From: Thermoplasmatota archaeon
GTDB lineage: Archaea > Thermoplasmatota > Thermoplasmata > UBA10834
NCBI GenBank assembly: GCA_022848805.1
Contig: JAJISI010000001.1
Span: forward strand, 1 to 54,445
Direction: 5' to 3'
Length of the DNA stretch: 54,445 bases
In this document: in pieces, positions 42,173 to 50,537 of the stretch
Layout of the letters: each line of letters begins with the position of its first letter
Numbering within the stretch: the stretch's first letter is position 1
The notes under the pieces: generated by a model
Database searches by the model: none
Seen by the model: only the letters and a program-made list of their open reading frames with translations
What the model was told of the DNA's origin: nothing
Position numbers and translations under genes: made by a program

Positions 42173-43219
42173 ATGATACTGGTTACGAAGTGGTTCGGCA
42201 GCTTTCTATGCGTCGAAGGGAGCGTGAAGAAGGCGGCCATCTTCCCGAAGAACCCTTCAGATATTGCCGAACGACTTCACAGGATCAGGAACGGCGAGGT
42301 CCTGGACGAAGAGAAGAGTCTAGGCGGGCAGGCCACCCAGGTATACGACCGCCGCCTTGCCGAGTTCGGAAGATTCACCAAATTCGATTCCTCGTTCATC
42401 CTGCCCGAGGATAACGGTTTCTCACTTGACTTGTACAGGGAGGCCACGATCGAGCTGGCGAAGCGTGCGGTCAAGAGCAGCATCGGCCCAGATGTATTCC
42501 TGGGGCAGGCCGTCCGGGCCTACGACGATATCGTGTTCACCAACAACTTGCTGTCAGAGCGCTTGCACGAATGGTATTCATTGCATTTTCCGGAGCTGAC
42601 GGAAGTTCTTTCGAAAGAAGCCTATACGGAGGCCGTCGCGGATCATGGCTCCAGGGAAGCCATCCTCTCATCCTTGGCTCTGGACATGGATTCCCTAGGC
42701 GCGGATGTCCAGGATGAGGATCTGGTGCCGATAAGGGGATTGGCCTCCGCCCTCCAGAGAGCAATGGATTCGAGGAGGTCGATGGAGCAGTATGTGGAGG
42801 CTCGCATGAAGCAGGTCGCCCCCAACATCTGCGTGTTGGCAGGCCCGATAATCGGTGCGCGTCTGATAATGCAGGCTGGCAGCTTGACGAGGATGGCTTC
42901 GATGCCTTCTGGAACAATCCAGCTGCTCGGGGCGGAGAAGGCCATGTTCCGGCACCTGAAGAAGAAGACCGACCCTCCGAAGCACGGCATCATTTTCCAG
43001 CACCCGCTAGTTCACAACGCCCCCGTTTGGCAGCGGGGACCGATCGCTCGGACCTTAGCATCGAAGATTTCGATGGCTGCTAGGGCGGATGCTTACACCA
43101 AGAACGACATATCCGGCCCCCTCAAGGAGCAGGTCGAGCGACGGGTCGAGGAGATCAGGAGGCAGCGTCCAACTCCTCCAAAAAGGCCTTCTGGCAAGCA
43201 TCGGAAGTCGAAGCGATAG
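42173..43219 (+). CDS. nop5: Nop5/Nop56-58 C/D box RNP core protein
   Basis: 348-aa scaffold of C/D box guide RNPs that direct 2'-O-methylation. The N-terminal domain reads WFGSFLCVEG, then a coiled-coil middle, then the Nop domain NICVLAGPIIGARLIMQAGSLTRMA, IQLLGAEKAMFRHLKK and HGIIFQHPLV. The tail is basic (PPKRPSGKHRKSKR). ATG at 42173 lies about 28 nt after CTTTTTATGC, a TATA box. Fibrillarin, usually the next gene in archaea, is absent here; eIF5A follows instead. Confidence 0.94.
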   Translation: MILVTKWFGSFLCVEGSVKKAAIFPKNPSDIAERLHRIRNGEVLDEEKSLGGQATQVYDRRLAEFGRFTKFDSSFILPEDNGFSLDLYREATIELAKRAVKSSIGPDVFLGQAVRAYDDIVFTNNLLSERLHEWYSLHFPELTEVLSKEAYTEAVADHGSREAILSSLALDMDSLGADVQDEDLVPIRGLASALQRAMDSRRSMEQYVEARMKQVAPNICVLAGPIIGARLIMQAGSLTRMASMPSGTIQLLGAEKAMFRHLKKKTDPPKHGIIFQHPLVHNAPVWQRGPIARTLASKISMAARADAYTKNDISGPLKEQVERRVEEIRRQRPTPPKRPSGKHRKSKR

Positions 43220-43271
43220 ACGGCAACTATTTCTAACCCCCCTCAGTTACAGTCAGGAGAAGTGATGCGCA

Positions 43272-43658
43272 ATGGTATGGGAGATGACCGAAGTTCGGAC
43301 ACTGAAAGAAGGGCGTTACATGAACATAGATGACGAACCCTGCAAGATCATTAGCATCTCCACATCCAAACCTGGGAAGCACGGCGAGGCCAAAGCCAGA
43401 ATCGAGGCGGTCGGGATATTCGATGGCAGCAAGAGGTCGGTCGTGTACCCTGTCAGACACAAGGTCCAGGTGCCAATGATTGATAAACGACAGGCGCAGA
43501 TTGTCACGGTCACCGGCTCGGAGGTTCAGCTCATGGACCTCGAGACTTACGAGATATTCCAGCTGCCTATTCCAGATGAGTTGAAGGATTCTCTGACGCC
43601 CGGTGAGGACCTTAAGTATCTCGTCGCCATGGACAGGAAGAAAATCACAAAGGTGTAG
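43272..43658 (+). CDS. Translation factor aIF5A
   Basis: 128-aa archaeal eIF5A, which rescues stalled ribosomes and needs (deoxy)hypusine made from spermidine. The hypusine loop is STSKPGKHGEAKARI, with the modified Lys in KHG; the SH3-like and OB domains follow (RSVVYPVRHKVQVPMIDKRQAQI, VQLMDLETYEIFQLPIPDEL). Closely followed by agmatinase (3 nt), which ties it to polyamine supply. Confidence 0.95.
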   Translation: MVWEMTEVRTLKEGRYMNIDDEPCKIISISTSKPGKHGEAKARIEAVGIFDGSKRSVVYPVRHKVQVPMIDKRQAQIVTVTGSEVQLMDLETYEIFQLPIPDELKDSLTPGEDLKYLVAMDRKKITKV

Positions 43659-43661
43659 TCT

Positions 43662-44522
43662 ATGTCTCTCCGCGGGCCGCTCAAATTCGCAGATGCGGAC
43701 TCGAACTTCGAGGAGTCACATTTCGTCGTACTTGGAGCGCCATTCGACAAGACGACTACCTTTCGCGCCGGTACTAGATTTGCTCCGACCGCCATACGAG
43801 AAGCGTCGGCGAACTTCGAGCCTTACATGTTTGAGCACGGAATTTCATTCAGCGATATCCCTTTTCACGACTCTGGGGATCTCCACGATGAGGGAACCGC
43901 TGACGATATGGTCGCCTCGGTCGAGGAAGGCGCCCGGAGAATCGTCGGGGCGGGTAAGTTCCCTATCGTCATTGGCGGGGAACACTCGGTCACGCCACCC
44001 GTTGTGAAGGCATTCGGAGAGGATATCGCAGTCGTCATAATAGACGCCCATCTTGATTACCAAAACGAATACCAGGGACTTAGAAACAGCCATGCCTGCG
44101 CTCATAGGCGGGTGGCCGATATTGTCGGCGAGGGTAATGTCTTCGCGTTTGGCGTCCGGTCCTACTCCGATGAGGAAGACTTCGAGGAAGCCGTGTTTGT
44201 CGATGCGCTCAGGATTCACGAGCATGGGTGCGAAGAGGAGTTCGAGAAGGCGTTGTCATGCCTGAAGGAAAGGCCGATATATCTGTCTCTGGATATCGAT
44301 GGAATTGACCCCGCCTTCGCCCCTGGCACCGGTACTCCCGAGCCCTTCGGACTGACACCTTTCGACGTGAAGTATATCATCAACAGGCTGGGAGATCGCC
44401 TAGTGGGATTCGATGTGGTCGAGGTATCCCCTCCGTACGATAACGGAAACACATCGCTCCTCGCGGCCAGGTTCATAAAGGAAGTCATCGCCGTGAAATG
44501 GAAGGCGATGAACTCCAAGTGA
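43662..44522 (+). CDS. speB: Agmatinase-like ureohydrolase
   Basis: 286-aa member of the arginase/agmatinase family. Metal-binding motifs are GGEHSVTPP, IIDAHLDYQNEY and LSLDIDGIDPAFAPGTGTPEPFG. It would convert agmatine to putrescine and urea. The position directly after aIF5A, which needs spermidine-derived hypusine, is a common archaeal arrangement. The second metal motif has DYQNE rather than the common DxxD/H pattern, so substrate is not fully certain. ATG at 43662. Confidence 0.87.
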   Translation: MSLRGPLKFADADSNFEESHFVVLGAPFDKTTTFRAGTRFAPTAIREASANFEPYMFEHGISFSDIPFHDSGDLHDEGTADDMVASVEEGARRIVGAGKFPIVIGGEHSVTPPVVKAFGEDIAVVIIDAHLDYQNEYQGLRNSHACAHRRVADIVGEGNVFAFGVRSYSDEEDFEEAVFVDALRIHEHGCEEEFEKALSCLKERPIYLSLDIDGIDPAFAPGTGTPEPFGLTPFDVKYIINRLGDRLVGFDVVEVSPPYDNGNTSLLAARFIKEVIAVKWKAMNSK

Positions 44523-44544
44523 CCCGGACGAGTCTGGAACTCCG

Positions 44545-45912
44545 CTAGGTGACGGTCTCTGCAACGCGTTTCTTGTAGGACTCCGCTATGTCCCTAGCCC
44601 TATCAGCTGTCGTTGCCTCGGAGAATATCCTGAATATCGGCTCAGTGCCCGATGGTCTAACCAGAACCCATCCATCATCAAGGAATATCTTCAGCCCGTC
44701 CGTGGTGTCCACATTATCGCTCCCCGCGTCCTCGAGGAGCTTTGCGAGGACGGAGTCCTTCACCTTGTTGGGGCATGGAGTCTTGGTCTTGTACTGTGAA
44801 TACGCCGGAATCACGGCGTTTATCTCAGAGAGCGCTCCGTCCATCGCGATTATCTCGATCATCTTCGCTGCAGCCATCGCACCGTCCCTGCAGTACTGGA
44901 ACTCGGGAAAGATGAGGCCTCCGTTTTCCTCGCCGCCGAAGATTGCTGAATGGGCTATCATTGCGCGCGCGACGACCGGCGAGCCAACCTTGGTATACAT
45001 TATCTCTCCGCCCGCCATCTTCACGGCGTCCTCCACGCACTTGGACGAGCCTACCGTTGTCACGACCAGGCCCCCGTTCCTGTTAGTACACGCATACTGA
45101 GCAGCTATGGCCAAGCTGCGATCGCCATACATGTACGCCCCGTTCTCGTCGACGAATATCGTCCTGTCCGCGTCGCCGTCGTGGAGGATGCCGATGTCGA
45201 AATCACCAGCTTTGACGAACTCCACGAGGTCCTTCGCGTTCTCAGGCGTCGGTTCGCTGTTATGTCCAGGAAACGCTCCATTCGGATCTGCGTTCAAAGT
45301 TACGTATCGCACACCCAGTCTCTCGAGCAACCTGGGTGATACGTTTCCTCCTGCGCCGTTTCCGCAGTCGAGGGCCACCCTCAGATCCGCCTTTCTGATG
45401 CCTTCGACGTCCGTCCTCGCCACGATGCCGTCTATGTAGTCTGGAACGGCTCGGTCGAAATTGTCCCTCCTCCCGATGCCGCGCCAGTCCGCTCTGGAGA
45501 ATCGCTCCGTGTGGAATATTTCCTCGATTTTCTCCTCGTGCTCTCGCGCCATCTCGGTGCCGTCTGGGTCGACGCACTTAACGCCGTTGAACTCTGGAGG
45601 GTTGTGTGAAGCGGTAACCATAACGCCCCCGGCCACGTCGTTGGATTTCACTGCGAACTGGACTGTAGGGGTGGGGACCACGCCGCAGTCCAGAACATCA
45701 CAACCAGTCGCCATGATTCCTGCCATGCATGCCGATTTTAGCATCTCGTTGGAAGTCCTAGCGTCCGTTCCCACTAACACCGATCCTTTCATGAAAGTCC
45801 CTATGGCCATTCCTAGCCGCATGGCGAAGTCGCAGTCCATCTCCTCAGTGTTGACGACTCCTCGCACTCCGTTGGTTCCGAACAGTCGAGGAACGATGCT
45901 TTGCTGGGTCAT
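44545..45912 (-). CDS. glmM: Phosphohexomutase, GlmM/ManB-like
   Basis: 455-aa alpha-D-phosphohexomutase. The N-terminal motif is RLFGTNGVRGVVN, the phosphoserine loop VTASHNPPEFNGVK, the metal loop LHDGDADRTIF, the sugar-specificity loop GGEENGGLIFPEF and the phosphate-binding RPSGTEPIFRIF. GEENGG is consistent with glucosamine-1-phosphate formation, but archaeal members often accept mannose and glucose phosphates. ATG at 45912, with GAGATAAAGGC (45943-45953) reading CCTTTATCTC on the minus strand as TATA box. A sugar nucleotidyltransferase lies 1.8 kb away. Confidence 0.9.
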   Translation of the reverse strand: MTQQSIVPRLFGTNGVRGVVNTEEMDCDFAMRLGMAIGTFMKGSVLVGTDARTSNEMLKSACMAGIMATGCDVLDCGVVPTPTVQFAVKSNDVAGGVMVTASHNPPEFNGVKCVDPDGTEMAREHEEKIEEIFHTERFSRADWRGIGRRDNFDRAVPDYIDGIVARTDVEGIRKADLRVALDCGNGAGGNVSPRLLERLGVRYVTLNADPNGAFPGHNSEPTPENAKDLVEFVKAGDFDIGILHDGDADRTIFVDENGAYMYGDRSLAIAAQYACTNRNGGLVVTTVGSSKCVEDAVKMAGGEIMYTKVGSPVVARAMIAHSAIFGGEENGGLIFPEFQYCRDGAMAAAKMIEIIAMDGALSEINAVIPAYSQYKTKTPCPNKVKDSVLAKLLEDAGSDNVDTTDGLKIFLDDGWVLVRPSGTEPIFRIFSEATTADRARDIAESYKKRVAETVT

Positions 45913-46076
45913 GATATCCTTAAATCGGACATGCCGCCTCCTGAGATAAAGGCTTTGTCGGGGCCTTGAAGGCGTCTGGCTCCAGACAGGTACAAGAAAC
46001 CTTGGTCTGGAAGCCAGTTGAGGTCCGCAAGGGTTAAGACCACGGGTGGCATTCGCCACTAATAAGGGGATGCCTG

Positions 46077-46706
46077 ATGGGGTTCAAGGAATGGATTATT
46101 CCTCAGGAGAAGCACTTCTTCGAGATGCTCGAGCAACAGGCTGAAGTCGTTCTTGAGGGCGGTGAGACCCTTCTCGACCTTGTGAAGAACTTCGACCACG
46201 TGGCCGAGAAACGTGACAAGATGAAGATGATCGAGCACAAGGGGGACGACGCTGTGCACGACATCTCAGAAGCGTTGAACAAGACGTTCGTAACCCCGAT
46301 AGACCATGACGACATGTCCAAGCTTGCGTCGAGGTTGGATGACATCTTGGATTACATGGAGTCCGCATCGCATAGGATGTGGTCGTACGAGATAAAGCGA
46401 ATCCCGCCAGATATGATAAAAATGGTCGAGGTCCTGCTCGCAGCGACGAAGGAGGTCAACCATGCGGTTAAGGACCTCAGGAACTTCAAGAGGAAGAACG
46501 AGATCGTCAATCATTGCATAGAGATCAACCGTCTTGAGAACGTCGGGGACGAGATAACTCACCTAGCGGTGGCGGGACTGTTCAAAACGAGCGATGTGGT
46601 GGATATAATCAAGCTCAAGGAAATATACGAACACCTGGAACAGGCAACGGATAAGTGCGAAGACGCCGCAGATGTGATCAAAGATATCTTCATCAAACAT
46701 TCGTAG
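46077..46706 (+). CDS. PhoU-like DUF47 protein
   Basis: 209-aa all-helical DUF47 protein, a PhoU relative that accompanies PiT transporters. QEKHFFEMLEQQAEVVLEGGETLL, EHKGDDAVHDISEALNKTFVTPIDHDDMSKLASRLDDILDYME and LENVGDEITHLAVAGLF are the paired helical repeats with conserved acidic metal-binding positions. It precedes the phosphate permease by 10 nt and probably modulates it. Confidence 0.92.
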   Translation: MGFKEWIIPQEKHFFEMLEQQAEVVLEGGETLLDLVKNFDHVAEKRDKMKMIEHKGDDAVHDISEALNKTFVTPIDHDDMSKLASRLDDILDYMESASHRMWSYEIKRIPPDMIKMVEVLLAATKEVNHAVKDLRNFKRKNEIVNHCIEINRLENVGDEITHLAVAGLFKTSDVVDIIKLKEIYEHLEQATDKCEDAADVIKDIFIKHS

Positions 46707-46716
46707 GTAGGTCGTG

Positions 46717-47736
46717 ATGGATCTCTTAGGACTGTCTCTCCTCGGCGTGACGACCATTGCTCTGACCCTTGCGTTCGAGTTCGTAAACGGTTTTCACGAT
46801 TCTGCGAATTCGGTAGCGACAATCGTGGCCACTAGAGTGCTCTCCCCTGTATGGGCCGTGGGACTCGCGGCCGTCTTCAATTTCGTCGGAATATTCTTAT
46901 TTGGCACGGCAGTCGCTAAGACCGTCGGTACGGGGATAATCGATAACGCCCTGGTGGCGGAATATGGCATCCTGCTGATATTCTGTGCTGTGATGGGAGC
47001 CATAATCTGGGACTTGATAACGTGGTGGCTAGGGATACCGACTTCGAGCAGCCATGCGCTGATCGGTGGCCTGATCGGGGCGGGAGGAGCCGTATGGTTT
47101 CTCGGTGCGATTGTTTGGGATGGGACGCTGATGGTGATTACATTCATCGTCATATCTCCAGTCCTGGGGCTCGCAATCGGTTTCTTGCTGACTGCGATGA
47201 CGATGCGGGCTGGGAGGAAGGTCACAAGGGTAAAAGTGAACTGGTGGTTCAGGAAATTGCAGATAGGCTCGATGGCTTTCCTGTCCATGATGCACGGTTC
47301 GAACGATGCCCAGAAGGGCATGGGCATAATCACGACCGTGATGATGCTCGAGGCGGGACTTTTTGTCACGGGGACGTTCGAAGTTGATACATGGATCATC
47401 GTGTCGTGTGGCGCAATGATAGCTTTGGGCACATTCTTCGGAGGATGGAGGATAGTCAAGACGATGGCCTCGCGTGTGACTAAACTGCAGCCATATCAGG
47501 GGTTCTGCGCGGAGGCGGGCGCCGCGACGATGATTGGGGTCGCGACTTCGTTCGGCATCCCCGTAAGTACGACGCATACGGTGTCGGGGGCGATCATGGG
47601 CGTTGGTTCGACCAAGAGACTCTCCGCAGTGAGGTGGGGGGTCGGCCGTAAGATAATGATCGCCTGGATTCTCACCATCCCCGCGTCGGCGACGATAGCC
47701 GGAGTACTCTTCCTTATACTGAACGCGCTCTGGTGA
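46717..47736 (+). CDS. pit: PiT-family inorganic phosphate permease
   Basis: 339-aa membrane transporter for phosphate driven by cation symport. The two inverted PiT signatures are FEFVNGFHDSANSVATIVATRVL near the N-terminus and SMMHGSNDAQKGMGIITTVMM in the second half. STTHTVSGAIMGVG is also diagnostic. About ten hydrophobic helices. ATG at 46717 after AGGTAGGT is preferred to the GTG immediately before it. Forms an operon with the DUF47 gene. Confidence 0.93.
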   Translation: MDLLGLSLLGVTTIALTLAFEFVNGFHDSANSVATIVATRVLSPVWAVGLAAVFNFVGIFLFGTAVAKTVGTGIIDNALVAEYGILLIFCAVMGAIIWDLITWWLGIPTSSSHALIGGLIGAGGAVWFLGAIVWDGTLMVITFIVISPVLGLAIGFLLTAMTMRAGRKVTRVKVNWWFRKLQIGSMAFLSMMHGSNDAQKGMGIITTVMMLEAGLFVTGTFEVDTWIIVSCGAMIALGTFFGGWRIVKTMASRVTKLQPYQGFCAEAGAATMIGVATSFGIPVSTTHTVSGAIMGVGSTKRLSAVRWGVGRKIMIAWILTIPASATIAGVLFLILNALW

Positions 47737-47766
47737 TCCTCAACGGTTGATGTGCGGGAATGAGTA

Positions 47767-48747
47767 TCATTCGGCTGGGGACACGGCATCACTGACGATT
47801 GTATCGTTCACGATTGCGCCGTCAGGTATTGTGACGCCGACGTCGATGATGGAGTTCTTGATTGTGCATCCTCTCCCAACCCTAGAATCAGGGTATATCA
47901 CTGACCCCTCGACCTTCGTCGATGGTCCTACAACCGTTCCTTTCGAGATGTATGCATATGGTCCGATGATGGCGTCCGTGATGTCCGCACCGTCTTCGAC
48001 GACGGCGGGGAGTGCGATGCCCGAATCGTGTAACCCGTTCCCGACCTTCTCGTGTATACTCTCGCGCATGAGTGTCCAGAAGGCGTTGAGGAGGTTCTCC
48101 CTCGTCCCGCAGTCGATCCAGTGCCCATCGAACCTTAGTCCATACATGCCCTTCTCGACTATCCGGGGGAATACCTCCCTCTCCATGGAGACAAAACCCT
48201 TGCCGATGTAGTCGAGAACCTCGTACTCTAGCGCGTAGGCGCCAGCGTTAATGAGCCGAGAGAATGCCTCCATCTTGCTCGGCTTCTCCTGGAACCTGTG
48301 TATCTGCCCGTTTGCATCGAGGTCGACTACGCCGAACGGTGTGGGATCATCCACTTCCCATAACGAGATGGTCGCAAACGCCTTCTTCTCCCTGTGATAC
48401 TCGATGAACCTGCTCATGTCTAGCGACGAGATGCTGTCTCCGTTGATGACAAGGAACGGACCGTCGATGTAGTCCTCCACGTTCTTCACGGCGCCTCCCG
48501 TCCCCATCGGTTCCTTCTCTTCCACGATGGTTATCTTCCTCCGTGGAGGGTTCCTCCTCAAGTAGTCCTCCATCATCTCCCTCTTGTAGCCAACCGGGAC
48601 GATCGTCTCGTCCACCTCGTCGGGGAGCGAGTCTATCACGTGCATCATGAGTGGCTTCCCCATGACCGGGACCAGCGGTTTGGGTACTCTGTAAGTGAGA
48701 GGCCTGAGACGCGTGCCCATTCCGCCTACAAGGAGCACAGCTTTCAT
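47767..48747 (-). CDS. Sugar-phosphate nucleotidyltransferase with beta-helix domain
   Basis: 326-aa NTP transferase. The nucleotide-binding motif LVGGMGTRLRPLTYRVPKPLVPVMGKP opens the protein; VINGDSISSLD supplies the metal Asp. INAGAYALE and HWIDCGTRENLLNAF are typical of glucose-1-phosphate or mannose-1-phosphate nucleotidyltransferases. The last 90 residues form a left-handed beta-helix (ITDAIIGPYAYISKGTVVGP). Sugar and nucleotide cannot be fixed from sequence. ATG at 48747; GCTTTTTATGGCC (minus strand, about 48772-48784) is its TATA box. Confidence 0.87.
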   Translation of the reverse strand: MKAVLLVGGMGTRLRPLTYRVPKPLVPVMGKPLMMHVIDSLPDEVDETIVPVGYKREMMEDYLRRNPPRRKITIVEEKEPMGTGGAVKNVEDYIDGPFLVINGDSISSLDMSRFIEYHREKKAFATISLWEVDDPTPFGVVDLDANGQIHRFQEKPSKMEAFSRLINAGAYALEYEVLDYIGKGFVSMEREVFPRIVEKGMYGLRFDGHWIDCGTRENLLNAFWTLMRESIHEKVGNGLHDSGIALPAVVEDGADITDAIIGPYAYISKGTVVGPSTKVEGSVIYPDSRVGRGCTIKNSIIDVGVTIPDGAIVNDTIVSDAVSPAE

Positions 48748-48805
48748 CGGTGGCCTGATATGGCTAAAGGCCATAAAAAGCATCTGATTGGCTTACCAGG
48801 TAGAA

Positions 48806-49021
48806 TCACTGGGGCGAGATACTCACGACGTTGTTCCCTCGGAGTATGACGATACCGAGCCTCTTGACCTGGTCTCCGTTCGTCTCTTCGGTGTCCTCGA
48901 GAACCATGTTCAGATAATCATCGAATCCCGTGAGCGTTCCTTCAAGCATTCTGCTGTCCTTGAGTAGCAATGAGACCTTCTTGTTCATCGATTTCTCAAG
49001 CAAACTGAGAGGCATGACCAT
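48806..49021 (-). CDS. Lsm/Sm-like archaeal RNA-binding protein
   Basis: 71-aa Sm-fold protein forming RNA-binding rings. Sm1 reads VSLLLKDSRMLEGTLTGFDDYLNMVLEDTEE and Sm2 LGIVILRGNNVVSIS. Length is normal. ATG at 49021 or the second Met at 49015. Separated by 76 nt from the ScpB gene on the same strand. Confidence 0.94.
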   Translation of the reverse strand: MVMPLSLLEKSMNKKVSLLLKDSRMLEGTLTGFDDYLNMVLEDTEETNGDQVKRLGIVILRGNNVVSISPQ

Positions 49022-49097
49022 TGATATCGTCTCTCGTCAACGCTGAGGGTCGACTTAAAGCTTTCTTCTCTGGGTTCTGTGGCAGAATGCCAAGCCT

Positions 49098-49613
49098 CTA
49101 CGGTTTCTTGCCGTTCTTTCGGGACAGTTCTTCTTCTATCCACGTCTTGACCTCGTTCCTAGAACGGGCGTCTATTCCGAAGGTCTCGATGAACTTCTTC
49201 GTGGTCGTGAGTTCGATGCTATTCTTCTTAGGTTTCTTCCTAATGAGTCCGAGCTCTTCGAGTGTGCGGACGTGCGTGTATATCTTGCTTCCGAGAAGGT
49301 CCGACAGCTTGCTCTGCAGGACTGGTTGGTAGTAAGCGATCAGAGATGCGGTCTTGAGCACGTCCCTGGGTATCTTCAGCTCGGCCAGCTTCGCGGCTGG
49401 CGATGTGTACTCCCCCTTCACCTGCATCGCATATCTGGGCCCCATCTTCGCGATTTCGATCGCGCAGTCAGAAGCGTTATACTCGTCCATGAGATTCTTC
49501 AAAGCCGACCGTACCGTTCTCACATCCAACTCGGATGCGAGCTTCAGGTCGGAGACCGTCACCGGCTTCGCCGCAGAGAAAAGCGCGGCCTCCACGACTC
49601 TATCGCTCTTCAC
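49098..49613 (-). CDS. scpB: Segregation and condensation protein ScpB
   Basis: 171-aa kite subunit of the SMC condensin. It has two winged helices: SDRVVEAALFSAAKPVTVSDL with VRTVRSALKNLMDEY, then KTASLIAYYQPVLQSKLSDLLGSKIYTHVRTLEELGLIRKKPKK. GTG at 49613 overlaps the ScpA stop as GTGA; upstream in-frame codons lie within scpA and were excluded. Confidence 0.92.
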   Translation of the reverse strand: MKSDRVVEAALFSAAKPVTVSDLKLASELDVRTVRSALKNLMDEYNASDCAIEIAKMGPRYAMQVKGEYTSPAAKLAELKIPRDVLKTASLIAYYQPVLQSKLSDLLGSKIYTHVRTLEELGLIRKKPKKNSIELTTTKKFIETFGIDARSRNEVKTWIEEELSRKNGKKP

Positions 49614-50536
49614 TTGACCACCGGTACCTTCTCTACCATGACGTTCTGGATTGTCGCTGCGTCCTCGAGTTGTGCGATGTCCCATGGAACCATCACCTCA
49701 AGGAAGATCTCGCCGTACGGAGGCTTCTCCTGCCATATGTGCACCTTCCCCATCTTCGCAAGGAACAGCATCGCGACGAATACCTTGATCTTGTCCTCTC
49801 TGCCATTGATGCAGAGGTCCGTCATGGGAACCGGGCCGCTCCCGAGCTTCTGTATTCGCTCCCAAACGGCTGCTATGTCGTCCTCGAGGCATTCCTTGTG
49901 TGTCTTGTCGTCGAAGTCCGGCCGTCGGTATTTATGCATGAACTTGGCCAGCTCCTTCCTGATATCCGACTCCTCCTTCGCCTCCTCGAACGCGTCGAGG
50001 AGATCTATTAGGGTGACCGGTCGCTCTGTATGTCTTCGTATCTTCTCCTTGATCGGAAGTTCTTCCGTGTAGAGGATGGATTCTCCTCCGCCGAGATCGA
50101 ACGGGTCGACGAAGAGGTCGAACCCCTCCGTATCGAAACCATCGAACATCAGCTCGCACGTCTCCGGCCTGTCAGCTCTCCTTACAGCGTCTTCGCTCTG
50201 CAGATTCAGGATCTCCCATGCCATGTACACTATCTTTCCTGCGATGATCAGGTTGACTTCCGATGCCTTCCTGACCTTCGCCAGGTACATCTTCGAGAAC
50301 TCTACAAGGTTGATGTCCCATGGGTTGAATTGCTGTTGGACTACGAGTTCGAAAGTCTGCGCCACGCATTTCTCGAACGGGTCATCGGACGGTACGAGCG
50401 CGCCGGTTTGCATCTCCTCAGCGATCCTGACGTACCTGCCTATCTTGGTCTGGATATCCTCGTTATCGTCGATTATCGCTTTCTGGTACATCAGATGGTT
50501 GATGATGTTGCCGAAGTCCGTCTCCGTGGTTTTCAT
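49610..50536 (-). CDS. scpA: Segregation and condensation protein ScpA
   Basis: 308-aa kleisin that bridges the SMC heads. The N-terminal helix region includes VQQQFNPWDINLVEFSKMYLAKV, typical of ScpA, and the C-terminal winged helix is REDKIKVFVAMLFLAKMGKVHIWQEKPPYGEIFLEV. The middle linker is acidic. It is longer than bacterial ScpA (about 250 aa). ATG at 50536, just past the SMC stop, with GAGG in the last codons of SMC. Confidence 0.92.
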   Translation of the reverse strand: MKTTETDFGNIINHLMYQKAIIDDNEDIQTKIGRYVRIAEEMQTGALVPSDDPFEKCVAQTFELVVQQQFNPWDINLVEFSKMYLAKVRKASEVNLIIAGKIVYMAWEILNLQSEDAVRRADRPETCELMFDGFDTEGFDLFVDPFDLGGGESILYTEELPIKEKIRRHTERPVTLIDLLDAFEEAKEESDIRKELAKFMHKYRRPDFDDKTHKECLEDDIAAVWERIQKLGSGPVPMTDLCINGREDKIKVFVAMLFLAKMGKVHIWQEKPPYGEIFLEVMVPWDIAQLEDAATIQNVMVEKVPVVK

Positions 50537-50537
50537 G

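Noticed and set aside
45909..45932. Seven-codon leader frame (MSDLRIS) with GGAGG overlapping the glmM ATG as ATGA
   Set aside because: The best TATA box (45943-45953) would start transcription near 45923, inside this frame and after its ribosome binding site, so it is probably not transcribed.
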